The notes below the pieces were generated by a model. It did no database searches. It was not told the origin of the DNA and worked only from the letters and a program-made list of their open reading frames with translations. A stretch of DNA of 64,000 bases, taken from the NCBI GenBank assembly GCA_037445775.1, contig JBBIJX010000002.1, positions 15,517 through 79,516 on the forward strand, given 5' to 3'. The DNA comes from JBBUX01 sp037445775. GTDB lineage: Bacteria; Actinomycetota; Coriobacteriia; Anaerosomatales; PHET01. This document shows, one piece after another, positions 1-8,633 of this stretch. The translations under genes and the position numbers were made by a program. Each line of letters begins with the position of its first letter. The first letter of the stretch is position 1.

Positions 1-778
1 CGCACTCGGGGGCAGGACTCCCGTGGTCGCCATCTACTCCACATTCCTGCAGCGCGCCTACGACCAGCTCATGATGGACGTCGCACTGCAGGGGCTGCAC
101 GTGGTCTTCTGCCTCGACCGCGCCGGCGTGGTGGGGGAGGACGGTCCTACGCACCATGGCGTGTTCGATCTGACGTACCTGCGCTCGATACCTTCGATGT
201 CGATCATCGCACCGGCGAACGAGCACGAACTGGCTGACGCGCTTCACACGGCGCTCGCACTCGAAGGGCCAGTCGCGATCCGCTACCCGCGGGGCTCCGG
301 CACAGGCGTCGGCCTGCCGGACGAGCCTGTGCGCTGGCCGGTTGGCGTCGCGGAGGTTCGCCGCCGGGGCGCGCAAGTGGCGTTCCTCGCGGTAGGACGT
401 ATGGTGGGCGTGGCAGAAGGCGCGGCCGATGCACTGGAGCGTAAGGGAATCTCAGCGACACTGGTGAACGCGCGCTGGATCAAGCCGCTCGACCGCGACG
501 TCATCACCGCTTGCGCCCTTGAGCATCGCCTCATCGTCACCGTCGAGGAGAACACCGAGTGCGGGGGGTTCGGCGCGGCCGTGCTCGAGCTCCTAGCGGA
601 CGAGCGCATCCGTGTCGAGGTGCTCAGGTTCGCGGTGCCGGACTGCTTCGTGCAGCACGGGCCGATCCCTGTGCTGCTCGACGAGGTGGGTCTGAGTTGC
701 GAGCACATAGCGCGTACGGTCATGGAGCGCCTCGAGTCCGGCGCGGGCGAGGGCGACCGCTTCGACACCGGAGCGTGA
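1..778 (+). CDS. dxs: 1-deoxy-D-xylulose-5-phosphate synthase, 3' part only
   Basis: The window opens inside this gene; codons are in frame from base 2, and about 258 C-terminal residues are visible. Dxs condenses pyruvate and glyceraldehyde 3-phosphate, using thiamine diphosphate, in the first step of the MEP isoprenoid pathway in the cytoplasm. The visible part covers the end of the pyrimidine-binding domain (AIYSTFLQRAYDQ, then DRAGVVGEDGPTHHG and SIIAPANE) and the whole C-terminal transketolase domain, ending TGA at 776-778. These motifs are diagnostic for Dxs rather than transketolase. It lies 7 bases before tlyA, so the two are probably cotranscribed. Isoprenoid supply (undecaprenyl phosphate) suits the envelope-centred neighbourhood. 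Confidence 0.95.
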   Translation, partial: ALGGRTPVVAIYSTFLQRAYDQLMMDVALQGLHVVFCLDRAGVVGEDGPTHHGVFDLTYLRSIPSMSIIAPANEHELADALHTALALEGPVAIRYPRGSGTGVGLPDEPVRWPVGVAEVRRRGAQVAFLAVGRMVGVAEGAADALERKGISATLVNARWIKPLDRDVITACALEHRLIVTVEENTECGGFGAAVLELLADERIRVEVLRFAVPDCFVQHGPIPVLLDEVGLSCEHIARTVMERLESGAGEGDRFDTGA

Positions 779-785
779 CGCGGCC

Positions 786-1583
786 GTGTGCGCGCGGATA
801 CGGGTCGACGCGCTGCTCTTGGAGCGCGGGCTCTTCACATCGCGGGAGCGAGCGCGGGCTGCGCTCCTCGCGGGCGAGGTGAGTGTGGACGGCGTTCCCG
901 TCGAGAAACCCGGGCAGCAAGTACGCGATGACGCCGTCGTCGAGGTAGCCGAGCGAAGACGCTTCGTCTCCCGGGGCGGCGAGAAGCTCGCAGGCGCGCT
1001 CGCGACCTTCGCTGTGGAGGTGGCCGGGCGGCGCGCGCTCGACGTGGGCGCATCCACCGGGGGGTTCACCGACTGCCTTCTTCAGCAGGGCGTCTCGCAC
1101 GTCGTCGCTGTCGACGTCGGGTACGGGCAGCTCGCCTGGTCGCTTCGCACCGACCCAAGGGTGACGCTTCACGAGCGCACCAACATTCGCGCCGCGACGC
1201 GCGGGTCCCTCGGAGGGCCGTTCGGTTTGATCGTCGTCGACGTCTCGTTCATCTCGCTCAAGACCGTCCTCCCGGCGCTGCTGGAGTTGCTGGACGGTGA
1301 GGGAGATCTGCTCGCGCTGGTAAAGCCTCAGTTCGAAGCTGGTAAGGCCCGTGTGGGAAAACGCGGGGTGGTGCGTGACCCCCGTGTGCACGAGGACGTG
1401 CTCGCCTCTGTCGCGGCCTCTGTCGAAGAAGCGGGCCTCGTGGTGCGCGGGTTCACGTTCTCGCCCATCACCGGTCCGCACGGTAACATCGAGTTCTGGG
1501 TATGGGCAGCACAAAAGGGTGTCGCGACCACGACGGTCCCGGCTGAAGTGGTCGCCAAGGCGCATGCCGAGTTGGGAGGATGA
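786..1583 (+). CDS. tlyA: TlyA family rRNA 2'-O-methyltransferase
   Basis: 265 residues from a GTG start. Residues 1-60 form an S4-type RNA-binding domain. A linker (RGGEKL, residues 63-68) leads to a Rossmann methyltransferase domain with the SAM motif ALDVGASTGGFTD at 84-96. Family members methylate cytidine 2'-OH groups in 16S and 23S rRNA; in mycobacteria this confers capreomycin sensitivity. Length matches the family (about 265-275). The order tlyA-nadK-recN-steA is the same as in Mycobacterium (Rv1694-Rv1697). The SD-like GGGAGG at its 3' end serves nadK, whose GTG follows the TGA by one base, indicating tight coupling. Confidence 0.93.
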   Translation: MCARIRVDALLLERGLFTSRERARAALLAGEVSVDGVPVEKPGQQVRDDAVVEVAERRRFVSRGGEKLAGALATFAVEVAGRRALDVGASTGGFTDCLLQQGVSHVVAVDVGYGQLAWSLRTDPRVTLHERTNIRAATRGSLGGPFGLIVVDVSFISLKTVLPALLELLDGEGDLLALVKPQFEAGKARVGKRGVVRDPRVHEDVLASVAASVEEAGLVVRGFTFSPITGPHGNIEFWVWAAQKGVATTTVPAEVVAKAHAELGG

Positions 1584-1584
1584 C

Positions 1585-2436
1585 GTGCGGGTTCTCGTCG
1601 TGCCGAACACCGCCAACAGCGCCGCCGTCGGATCAGCCGCGGAGCTCGCTGCGTGGTGCGTCGGCGCCGGGTTGCAGCCGGTGTTCGCCGCCACCGACGC
1701 GGACGCCTGCGACCTGGGCGGGTTCGGAGTGGAGCCGAGCGATATCGGCCGTCCCGAGCTGGCTGTCGCCTTGGGCGGAGACGGCACCATACTCAAGGCG
1801 GTTCACCTTCTGGGCGAGGCTGACACGCCGGTCCTAGGCGTGAAGTTCGGCAGACTCGGCTTTCTGTCCGGGGTGCGGCCTGAACGTCTCCGGGAGGGTG
1901 TCGAGGCCGCACTGGCTGGCGAGGCACGTATCGAGCGCCGGACCACGCTCCGGGCCGAGGTGCTCATGGACGGGCGCAGCGTGGGTACGTACCGGGCGCT
2001 CAACGAGGTCGTCGTGTCCCGCGCCGGGTCCGGCCGGATAGTCTCATTCGAGCTCACGGTGGGAGGTCATGCCCTGCAGCGCATGAGTGCCGACGGTGTC
2101 GTGGTCGCGACGGCTACAGGTTCGACGGCGTACGCGCTCTCGGCCGGAGGACCGATCGTCGCGCCCGGGTTCGGTGGCATGGTCGTCGTTCCGGTGGCCC
2201 CGCACACCCTGATGGCGCGCGCACTCGTGACCGAGGTCCACGATACCGTCGAGGTTGCGCTCGATGATCCCTCGCGTGCTGATGCGTGTGTGCTCGTCGA
2301 CGGTGTGACGACTCCGTGCAGGCGGATGCTCGAGCGGGTCGTCGTCTCGCGCGGCGAGCACGACGTCGCCCTCGTGAAGCTTGAAGGGCGCGACTTCTAC
2401 GAGACCGTCGCATCCGAGTTCTTCGAGGGCAGCTGA
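1585..2436 (+). CDS. nadK: NAD kinase
   Basis: 283 residues from GTG 1585, chosen because GGGAGGA lies just upstream and the product then begins with the expected beta strand (RVLVVPN). NAD kinase phosphorylates NAD to NADP with ATP or polyphosphate in the cytoplasm. GGDGT at residues 64-68 is the nucleotide-binding signature, and the downstream TATGSTAYALSAGGP segment is the second conserved NAD-binding loop. The reading frame stays open upstream to 1351, but that part lies inside tlyA and has no family similarity. The stop codon overlaps the recN ATG by one base. Confidence 0.93.
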   Translation: MRVLVVPNTANSAAVGSAAELAAWCVGAGLQPVFAATDADACDLGGFGVEPSDIGRPELAVALGGDGTILKAVHLLGEADTPVLGVKFGRLGFLSGVRPERLREGVEAALAGEARIERRTTLRAEVLMDGRSVGTYRALNEVVVSRAGSGRIVSFELTVGGHALQRMSADGVVVATATGSTAYALSAGGPIVAPGFGGMVVVPVAPHTLMARALVTEVHDTVEVALDDPSRADACVLVDGVTTPCRRMLERVVVSRGEHDVALVKLEGRDFYETVASEFFEGS

Positions 2437-4073
2437 TGCTCAGAGAGCTTCGCGCCCGCGATCTCGCACTCATCGAGGACGCCTGGATGGAGTTTGGTCC
2501 AGGCATGACGGTCCTGTCCGGCGAGACGGGCGCAGGCAAGACGGTCCTTGTCGGGGCGCTCAAGTTGCTCCTTGGCGAGCGCGCGGACAGCGGCGCCGTC
2601 CGGAGCGGCGCCGGGCGTGCGATCGTCGAAGGCGTGTTCGAAGCGACCGGCACCGAGCTGGTGGTCGCCCGCCGTGTCGGCGTCGACGGGCGCAGTAGGT
2701 GTCAGATCGACGGGGACCTGGTGACGGTGGGGGCGCTCGCCGACCGTGTCGGACCCTTGGTGGACCTGCATGGCCAGCACGAGCATCAGGCGCTGCTCGC
2801 CTCTTCGACGCACGTGGGCTACCTCGACCGCTGGATCGGACCGTCCGCCGCGTCCGCGCTCGAAGCGTATCGCGATGCGCGTGTTCGTCACGGTGAGGCC
2901 GTCGATGCGGTGGCCGAGCTCGAGAGGCGCGTTGAGCAGGCGAACCGGGAAGCGGAGCACCTGCGCTTTGTGGTCGCCGAGATAGGTCGCGTGGACCCGC
3001 GCCGGGGTGAGGATGCCGAGATCGACGCACGCCTGCCCGCCCTCGCGCACGCCGAGCGGCTCAGCGCGGCGGCCTCGGAGGTGGTCGCGGCGCTACGCGC
3101 CGACGGCGCCGCCCTCGACTCCGTCTCCGAAGCGGTAGCGGCGCTCGCGCGCGTCGAAGGCATAGACCCGGCGCTCGACGAGATGGGCAAGCGCTTGGCC
3201 GAGATCCACACGCTCGTCGATGACGTGGGCGCCGCCGCTAGGGTGTACCGCGATGCGGTCGAACACGACCCCGGCGCGATCGACCGGCTCGAGGCCCGAC
3301 GGCGCGAACTCGTCGGCCTCATGCGCCGTTTCGGCCCCACCCTCGATGATGTTCTGACCGTGCGCGACGAGGCTGAGGCCGCACTGGCGTGCGCCGAATC
3401 CGGGGACGTGGCGCTCACCGGTGCGCGAGCCGCCGCCGCGGCGTCTCGCGAGCGTCTGGAGCATGCCGCGCTCGTTCTCACGCGGCTGCGCGCGGAGGCG
3501 GCGCCGGCGTTTTGTGAGTCGCTCGCCAGCGCGGCGCGTGACCTCGCGATGGGGGGAACGCGCTTCGAGGTGGCCTTCACGGACCTTGAGTTCGAGTCGT
3601 GGACCGCTGATGGCTCTGAGCGCGTCGAGTTCCTCTACGCGGCGGCGGCCGCGCAGCCCGCTCGTCCGCTCGCACGTATCGCATCAGGCGGTGAGCTGTC
3701 GCGCGTCATGCTCGCGTTGAAGAGCGTGTTCGGCAGTGCGGACGAGGTCGCCACCCTCATCTTCGACGAGGTAGATGCCGGCATCGGCGGAGCGACGGCG
3801 AGCGCGGTCGGGCGGAGGCTCTCAGAACTCTCGCGCACCCACCAAGTGATCGTCGTGACTCACCTCGCCCAGGTCGCGGCGTTCGCCGACGCGCACTTCG
3901 TGGTCAGGAAGCTTCTGTCCGGCGACTCGGCGACGACCACGGTGGTGCCGGTCGAGGGCGACGACCGCATCGCCGAACTCGCGAGGATGCTGTCGGGGAC
4001 GGTGACCGAGACGAGCCGGGCCCATGCACTTGAGCTGGTGAGCTCCGCGGAGGCAGGCGTGCGGTCTGCGTGA
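2436..4073 (+). CDS. recN: DNA repair ATPase RecN
   Basis: 545 residues, normal for RecN (about 550-590). It is an SMC-like ATPase that acts early in double-strand break repair on chromosomal DNA. Visible features are Walker A GETGAGKT at residues 29-36, the RecN-typical LHGQHEHQALL segment after the N-terminal head, a long charged coiled-coil region in the middle, the ABC signature ASGGELSRVMLALK and Walker B TLIFDEVDAGIGG near the C-terminus. The ATG overlaps the nadK stop (TGATG), so translation is probably coupled. A 115-base gap containing a TAGGAT -10-like element (4119-4124) precedes steA. Confidence 0.95.
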   Translation: MLRELRARDLALIEDAWMEFGPGMTVLSGETGAGKTVLVGALKLLLGERADSGAVRSGAGRAIVEGVFEATGTELVVARRVGVDGRSRCQIDGDLVTVGALADRVGPLVDLHGQHEHQALLASSTHVGYLDRWIGPSAASALEAYRDARVRHGEAVDAVAELERRVEQANREAEHLRFVVAEIGRVDPRRGEDAEIDARLPALAHAERLSAAASEVVAALRADGAALDSVSEAVAALARVEGIDPALDEMGKRLAEIHTLVDDVGAAARVYRDAVEHDPGAIDRLEARRRELVGLMRRFGPTLDDVLTVRDEAEAALACAESGDVALTGARAAAAASRERLEHAALVLTRLRAEAAPAFCESLASAARDLAMGGTRFEVAFTDLEFESWTADGSERVEFLYAAAAAQPARPLARIASGGELSRVMLALKSVFGSADEVATLIFDEVDAGIGGATASAVGRRLSELSRTHQVIVVTHLAQVAAFADAHFVVRKLLSGDSATTTVVPVEGDDRIAELARMLSGTVTETSRAHALELVSSAEAGVRSA

Positions 4074-4188
4074 CCGGCGGGCGCTCGCTGCGAAGCGATG
4101 GGCGGGCGGTCCGCGTGATAGGATACGCCGGCGAAGACGGTTCTCACCACTACACCGCCATGGCGGGCAGTCTCGGCGCGGGAGCGGC

Positions 4189-5313
4189 ATGCGGCATCAG
4201 GGTATCGCGAAGCTCGACAAACGCACGAAGGACCTCGTGAAGCGGCTGGGGCCCGAAGATGTCGCCATCATCGACCACGTCGATATGGACCGGGTCAGCG
4301 CCGAGTCGCTCCTAGGGACCGGCGTGGAAGTCGTCGTCAACGCCGCTTCGTCCATCTCGGGCGCCTATCCGAACGTGGGTCCGCTTCTCCTGACGCGCGG
4401 AGGCATCACGCTCATCGATGCTGTGGGCGACGAGATATTCGAGCGACTGAACGAAGGCGACCAGGTCGAAGTCGTCGGCGATGAAGTGCGGTGCGGCGAA
4501 GTGACCGTGGCCAGTGGAACGCGCCTGTCGGTCAGCGCTGTCGAGGAGCGCATGGAGGCCGCGAAGGCGAACCTCGGAGATCAGCTCGACCGCTTCGCTC
4601 GCAACACCATCGAGTATCTCGAACGCGAGAAGGCGATCATCACGGACGAGACGCTCGTGCCGCGGCTTCGCACCGAGCTTCACGGGCGTCACGTGCTCGT
4701 GGTCGTGCGCGGCTACGACTTCAGAGAGGATATAGAGACGCTCAGGTCCTACATCCGGGAGATGCGTCCGGTACTCGTGGGTGTCGATGGCGGCGCGGAC
4801 GCGCTGATCGAGGCGGGGTTCAAGCCGGCGGTCATCGTGGGCGACATGGACTCAGTCACCGACGCGGCGCTCAAGAGCGGGGCGGAACTCATCGTGCACG
4901 CCTACGAGGACGGTCGCGCGCCCGGCATGGAGCGGCTCGCTGGACTCGGGCTCGCGAATGAGGCGCATGTCTGGCCGCTCGCGGCGACGAGTGAGGACCT
5001 CGCGCTGCTGCTCGCGTGGGAGTCCGGGGCCGACCTCATCGTGGCGGTGGGGACGCATGCGAACCTCGTGGAGTACCTGGACAAGGGGCGCAAGGGCATG
5101 GCGTCGACCTTCCTAGTGCGGCTTAAGGTCGGCCCGAAACTAGTTGACGCCAAGGGCGTGAACAAGCTCTACCGCAGCGCCGTCGGGCCGAGTCACCTGG
5201 TCATGCTCGTTGTGGCGGCGCTCGCCGTCTTCACTGCGGTCATTCTGATCTCGTCGGAGGTGCGGGCGTTTCTCGACCTCGCGATCCTGCGGATGCGCGT
5301 CTTCATACGCTAG
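4189..5313 (+). CDS. steA: SteA-like cytokinetic ring protein, thiamine pyrophosphokinase-like fold
   Basis: 374 residues, ATG with GGAG 4 bases upstream. The order recN-steA-steB-pyrG is an actinobacterial hallmark (Rv1696-Rv1699). In Corynebacterium SteA and SteB form a septal complex that influences peptidoglycan hydrolase activity. The central part carries a thiamine-pyrophosphokinase-like catalytic fold (VGVDGGADALIEAGFKP and VGDMDSV). The C-terminus has one predicted membrane segment (LVMLVVAALAVFTAVILI, about residues 338-355), matching SteA topology. The function is assigned by synteny and fold; no enzymatic activity is implied. It is followed 18 bases later by steB. Confidence 0.85.
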   Translation: MRHQGIAKLDKRTKDLVKRLGPEDVAIIDHVDMDRVSAESLLGTGVEVVVNAASSISGAYPNVGPLLLTRGGITLIDAVGDEIFERLNEGDQVEVVGDEVRCGEVTVASGTRLSVSAVEERMEAAKANLGDQLDRFARNTIEYLEREKAIITDETLVPRLRTELHGRHVLVVVRGYDFREDIETLRSYIREMRPVLVGVDGGADALIEAGFKPAVIVGDMDSVTDAALKSGAELIVHAYEDGRAPGMERLAGLGLANEAHVWPLAATSEDLALLLAWESGADLIVAVGTHANLVEYLDKGRKGMASTFLVRLKVGPKLVDAKGVNKLYRSAVGPSHLVMLVVAALAVFTAVILISSEVRAFLDLAILRMRVFIR

Positions 5314-5331
5314 AAGGGCGGAGGGTGTCTG

Positions 5332-6165
5332 ATGTACAACCTGCGGTATCACATCGCCTCGCTCGTGGGTGTCTTCTTGGCGCTCGCCCTCGGGCTGGTC
5401 CTGGGCGGCCTCGTCGTGCAGCGAGGAGCGGTCGATCGCCAGCAGGTGGCGCTCGTTGAGGGGCTGCGCCGCGAATTCACTGACCTCAGGGACGAGAATC
5501 GCGTGCTCGCCGATGAGAACCGGCTGCTCGGAGCGTATGCTGGCCGGGTGACCGACGAGTGGGCGAGCGGTCGGCTCGAGGACCGAGTGGTGCTCATCGT
5601 GACGAATGCCGAGCGTGAGGCCGCGGCGCGCCATGCGATGGACGCCGTGTCGGGCGCCGGAGCCGAAGCTGCAACGGTCGTGGTTCTGAAGTCCTCGTTC
5701 GGCCTCGAGAATGATGAGCTGGCGGCGCAGGTGACTTCGCTCGCCGGCGACGCGGAGGCGCCGCTCGAGAGTATCGCGGAGTCTCTTGTTGCCGAGTGGA
5801 CGAACCCCTCAGGCGCGCGGCCGGTCACAGATGCCCTCGTCGATGCGGACGTCCTGCGAATCGACGGCCTCCACAAGGGTGTGCTCGTTGTGGGACTTGT
5901 GGACGTGGCGCGAAACGGCGACGGGTTCGATCCTGCGGGCATCGCGCTCGCGCGTGCCTTCGCCGCGCCGGGTCCGAGCATCGTGGGCCAGACACCGGGA
6001 GCCGAATCAGGGGTGTTCGAGGCCGCTCGCGAGGCGAAGGTCTCCGGATTCGACACGCTGGGCACGCCGGTAGGGCGCTACACGCTCATCTCGCTTCTGA
6101 CAGGGGCCGCACCCGGCCTCTACGGAACGGGTGACGGTGCGGACGCTCCGTTCCCGGCTCCCTGA
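5332..6165 (+). CDS. steB: SteB/MctB-like membrane-anchored protein (DUF3186 family)
   Basis: 277 residues with GGCGGAGGG upstream of the ATG. It begins MYNLRYHIASLVGVF, typical of this family, with one N-terminal membrane segment (about residues 7-29). A short coiled coil follows (about residues 38-75, rich in RE/DEN heptads), then an extracytoplasmic alpha/beta domain. Mycobacterial MctB (Rv1698) was linked to copper homeostasis; the corynebacterial orthologue SteB binds SteA at the septum. No copper-ligand motif stands out here, so the division role suggested by synteny is preferred. It converges on the minus-strand glycosyltransferase gene 13 bases downstream. Confidence 0.82.
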   Translation: MYNLRYHIASLVGVFLALALGLVLGGLVVQRGAVDRQQVALVEGLRREFTDLRDENRVLADENRLLGAYAGRVTDEWASGRLEDRVVLIVTNAEREAAARHAMDAVSGAGAEAATVVVLKSSFGLENDELAAQVTSLAGDAEAPLESIAESLVAEWTNPSGARPVTDALVDADVLRIDGLHKGVLVVGLVDVARNGDGFDPAGIALARAFAAPGPSIVGQTPGAESGVFEAAREAKVSGFDTLGTPVGRYTLISLLTGAAPGLYGTGDGADAPFPAP

Positions 6166-6178
6166 CGCCAGACAGCCG

Positions 6179-6868
6179 TCAACGGCGTCGGCCCTCGCCC
6201 TCGAAGGCCAGCCGCGCGAGCGCCAGCGCGACGTGGATGAACTGTCGCCCACGGTGGATGAATCCTGCGAGGTCGCGGCCGGTAGCCGCGTGTGACATCG
6301 TCGTTGGCACCTCTACGACCCGAAGCCCGGCGCGAAGCGCCCTCACCGTGAGGCCCACTTCGGCGCCGTACCCGGACAGAAACGGGCGCACCGCGGCGAG
6401 GCACTCGCCGGTGAGCGCCCGTTGGCCCGAGAGGGGCGCCGAAGCGACGAACCCCCCGCCCATGTGAGCGATGCCCCGCGCCGCGAGGCGCTTCACCAGA
6501 CCGAACCCCGCTTTTCCGGTGGGCCGCGGGAACGTGGCCACGACCATGTCCGCTTCGCCGTCGATCACGGGACCGAGCAGCGCGGCCGCCTCGGATGCGG
6601 TGTCCGCCAGGTCGCCATCGAGCAGCAAGATGACGTCGGCGTTCTCGACCCGGGCCGCGCCCATCTCGAGCGCCGCGCCCTTGCCCACGTTGTGCGAGAG
6701 ACGAACGACCTTCGCTCCGGCGGCCTCGGCGAGCGCGGCGGTGTCATCGCTCGACGCGTCGTCGACGACGACACACCGGCCTACCTGAGGGATAGCGAGC
6801 GCGGCGCGTACCGTGCGTCCGATCCGCCCGGCTTCGTCGTGCGCGGGGATGAGGACCGCGACGTCCAT
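6179..6868 (-). CDS. Family 2 glycosyltransferase
   Basis: 229 residues. A GT-A fold is clear: N-terminal VLIPAHDEAGRIGRTV, VVVDDASSDDT at about residues 33-43, and the nucleotide-sugar/metal motif LLLDGDLAD. There is no membrane segment, so it is probably cytoplasmic or peripheral. It resembles the dolichyl-phosphate mannose synthase / GpgS branch of GT2, transferring a sugar from a nucleotide donor to a polyprenyl phosphate or small acceptor; the substrate cannot be read from the sequence. Its ATG overlaps the murJ stop by one base (ATGA), so the two are cotranscribed and a role in envelope glycan assembly is inferred. Confidence 0.85.
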   Translation of the reverse strand: MDVAVLIPAHDEAGRIGRTVRAALAIPQVGRCVVVDDASSDDTAALAEAAGAKVVRLSHNVGKGAALEMGAARVENADVILLLDGDLADTASEAAALLGPVIDGEADMVVATFPRPTGKAGFGLVKRLAARGIAHMGGGFVASAPLSGQRALTGECLAAVRPFLSGYGAEVGLTVRALRAGLRVVEVPTTMSHAATGRDLAGFIHRGRQFIHVALALARLAFEGEGRRR

Positions 6869-8511
6869 CAGCGCCCGTCACCTCCAGGGCGGAGGCGGCG
6901 CGTGAGTCTACCAGCTCCCGCCGCCAAGTCTCGTGCCTCGGGGAGTCTCAACAAACGAGCCGCAACGAACGTGAGTGTGAGCCCTGCGGCCGCAGCGACC
7001 GAGAGTTGGAGAAGTGTGCCTGCGACGCTCGGCGAGCCGGACGCGAGCGCGCCGCTGACGCCCCATGCCGCCGTCCCTCCAAGGAGTGACGCGGCGAGCA
7101 TTCGCAGGACCGCGCCTGAGAATCCCCTCAGGCCGAACGCGCCGATCTTGCGACGCAGCAGCAGCGCGAGCACGCCGAACTGCAGGGCGTAGAAGATGTC
7201 ATCGGCCAGAGGGACCCCGTTGATGCCCAGACCGGACCAGCGTCCGATGCCGGTCGTCAGCACAAGGTAGCCGCCTACATGGACGATCGTGGTGCACGCG
7301 TTCACGAGCATCGGGGTGCGCGTGTCCTTGAGCGCGTAGAACGCCCGGAGCGAGAACATCATGCACGAGAAGAAGACGAGTCCCGCCGCCCACCAGCGAA
7401 GTGCCGCAGCTACCGCAGGGATGTCGGCTGCGTCGAAGCGCCCGATCAGGTAGAGCGAGGCAAGAGGCTCGGCAAGAGCGATGAGCAGCGCCGAAGCGGG
7501 CAGGATCAACAGCGCGGTCGCCCGCAAGCCGCGGGAGAACGTCGCGCGGAACCGGTCTGAGTCTTGCGCGCCAGCCGCTTCTGACATCTCAGTGAAGATC
7601 GCCGTGGCGAGCGCGACGGCGAGGATGCCGTAGGGGAGCTGATAGAAGACCCACGCGTAGGCGAGTACGGCGGGGCCGTTGTCGCTCACGGAGAGCGCAG
7701 TCGCGTTGCGGAACGAGACCGCGACGAGGTTCGTGGTGACGTAGATGATCGTGGGCACCGCGAGCACGAGCATCCGCTTCACGTACGGGTCTCTCAGTCC
7801 GAGCGATGCGCTGTAGCGCACGCCGCATCTGAGGAGCGAGGGCACCATGACGGCGAACATCGTGATCACGCCAAGCGTGGTTCCGGCCGCGAGCACCGTC
7901 ATGCTCGCCGAATCGAGCGGCATGGTCGCAACGAACAGCATCGTGGCGATCACGACGAGGTTGTTGAAGACGGGCCCCAGCGCCGTCCAGAGGTAGCGCC
8001 GGTGCGCGTTGAGGACCCCTTGCATGACCATGCCGCCGCCGTAGGCGACGATCTGAATCGCGAAGAAGCGGAAGAAGAACTCGGCTTGGGCACGGACCTG
8101 TTCGGTGGACGCGCCCGAAGTGCGGAACGTCTGCGTCCAGATGAAGGGCTCGGGGAAGAGCGTGCCCACGACGGCGATCACGCCTAGCGACAGCACGACG
8201 AGGTTGAAGACGTGGCTCGCGAACCGCCACGCCTCCTTCTCGCCGCGTTCCGCTTTGACCTGCAGATAGGTGGGGATGAAGAGAGCCGAGAGGATGCCTC
8301 CGGCCACGAGCTCGAAGATCATGTTCGGGATGTTGTTGGCGATGTTGTAGGCGCTGGTGAGCCCGCTCGCAGCGATGGCAGCGGCCATCGCCCACATCCT
8401 TACGAATCCGGTGACGCGCGACAGCGTCGTCGCGACCGACATCGTCGCGGTGGAACGCGCGATCGAGGGGTTCGAGCTGATGGCTGCCTCCGGGGACGAA
8501 GGGGTGGTCAC
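6868..8511 (-). CDS. murJ: MurJ/MviN-type lipid II flippase
   Basis: 547 residues, GTG start, with many hydrophobic segments (about 14 expected for the MOP superfamily). Recognisable parts are the N-terminal SVATTLSRVTGFVRMWAMAA, the NIPNMIFELVAGGILSALFIP segment and a central SLGLRDPYVKRMLVLAVP. MurJ moves lipid-linked peptidoglycan precursor across the plasma membrane. Unlike mycobacterial MviN it carries no pseudokinase or extracytoplasmic extension; it ends soon after the last membrane segment with an arginine-rich tail. An internal ATG at 8442 (MSVATTLSR) is an alternative start. A TACACT -10-like box on the minus strand (8534-8539) could drive it, divergent from the plus-strand gene at 8634. 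Confidence 0.92.
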   Translation of the reverse strand: MTTPSSPEAAISSNPSIARSTATMSVATTLSRVTGFVRMWAMAAAIAASGLTSAYNIANNIPNMIFELVAGGILSALFIPTYLQVKAERGEKEAWRFASHVFNLVVLSLGVIAVVGTLFPEPFIWTQTFRTSGASTEQVRAQAEFFFRFFAIQIVAYGGGMVMQGVLNAHRRYLWTALGPVFNNLVVIATMLFVATMPLDSASMTVLAAGTTLGVITMFAVMVPSLLRCGVRYSASLGLRDPYVKRMLVLAVPTIIYVTTNLVAVSFRNATALSVSDNGPAVLAYAWVFYQLPYGILAVALATAIFTEMSEAAGAQDSDRFRATFSRGLRATALLILPASALLIALAEPLASLYLIGRFDAADIPAVAAALRWWAAGLVFFSCMMFSLRAFYALKDTRTPMLVNACTTIVHVGGYLVLTTGIGRWSGLGINGVPLADDIFYALQFGVLALLLRRKIGAFGLRGFSGAVLRMLAASLLGGTAAWGVSGALASGSPSVAGTLLQLSVAAAAGLTLTFVAARLLRLPEARDLAAGAGRLTRRLRPGGDGR

Positions 8512-8633
8512 GGCGGTGCGGCTAACCGGGCCCAGTGTACCCGAGGCGCTGGGGGCCAGAGTCCTATGGCGGGTCAGGGCGTCATCAAGCCGTCACGGCC
8601 GTGCGTCCGGGGGTTCGGCTATCATGGGAGCGG

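Noticed and set aside
6164..6189. Bidirectional terminator between steB and the GT2 gene
   Set aside because: Only a 6-bp GACGCC/GGCGTC stem with a long loop overlapping both stop codons; too weak to annotate.
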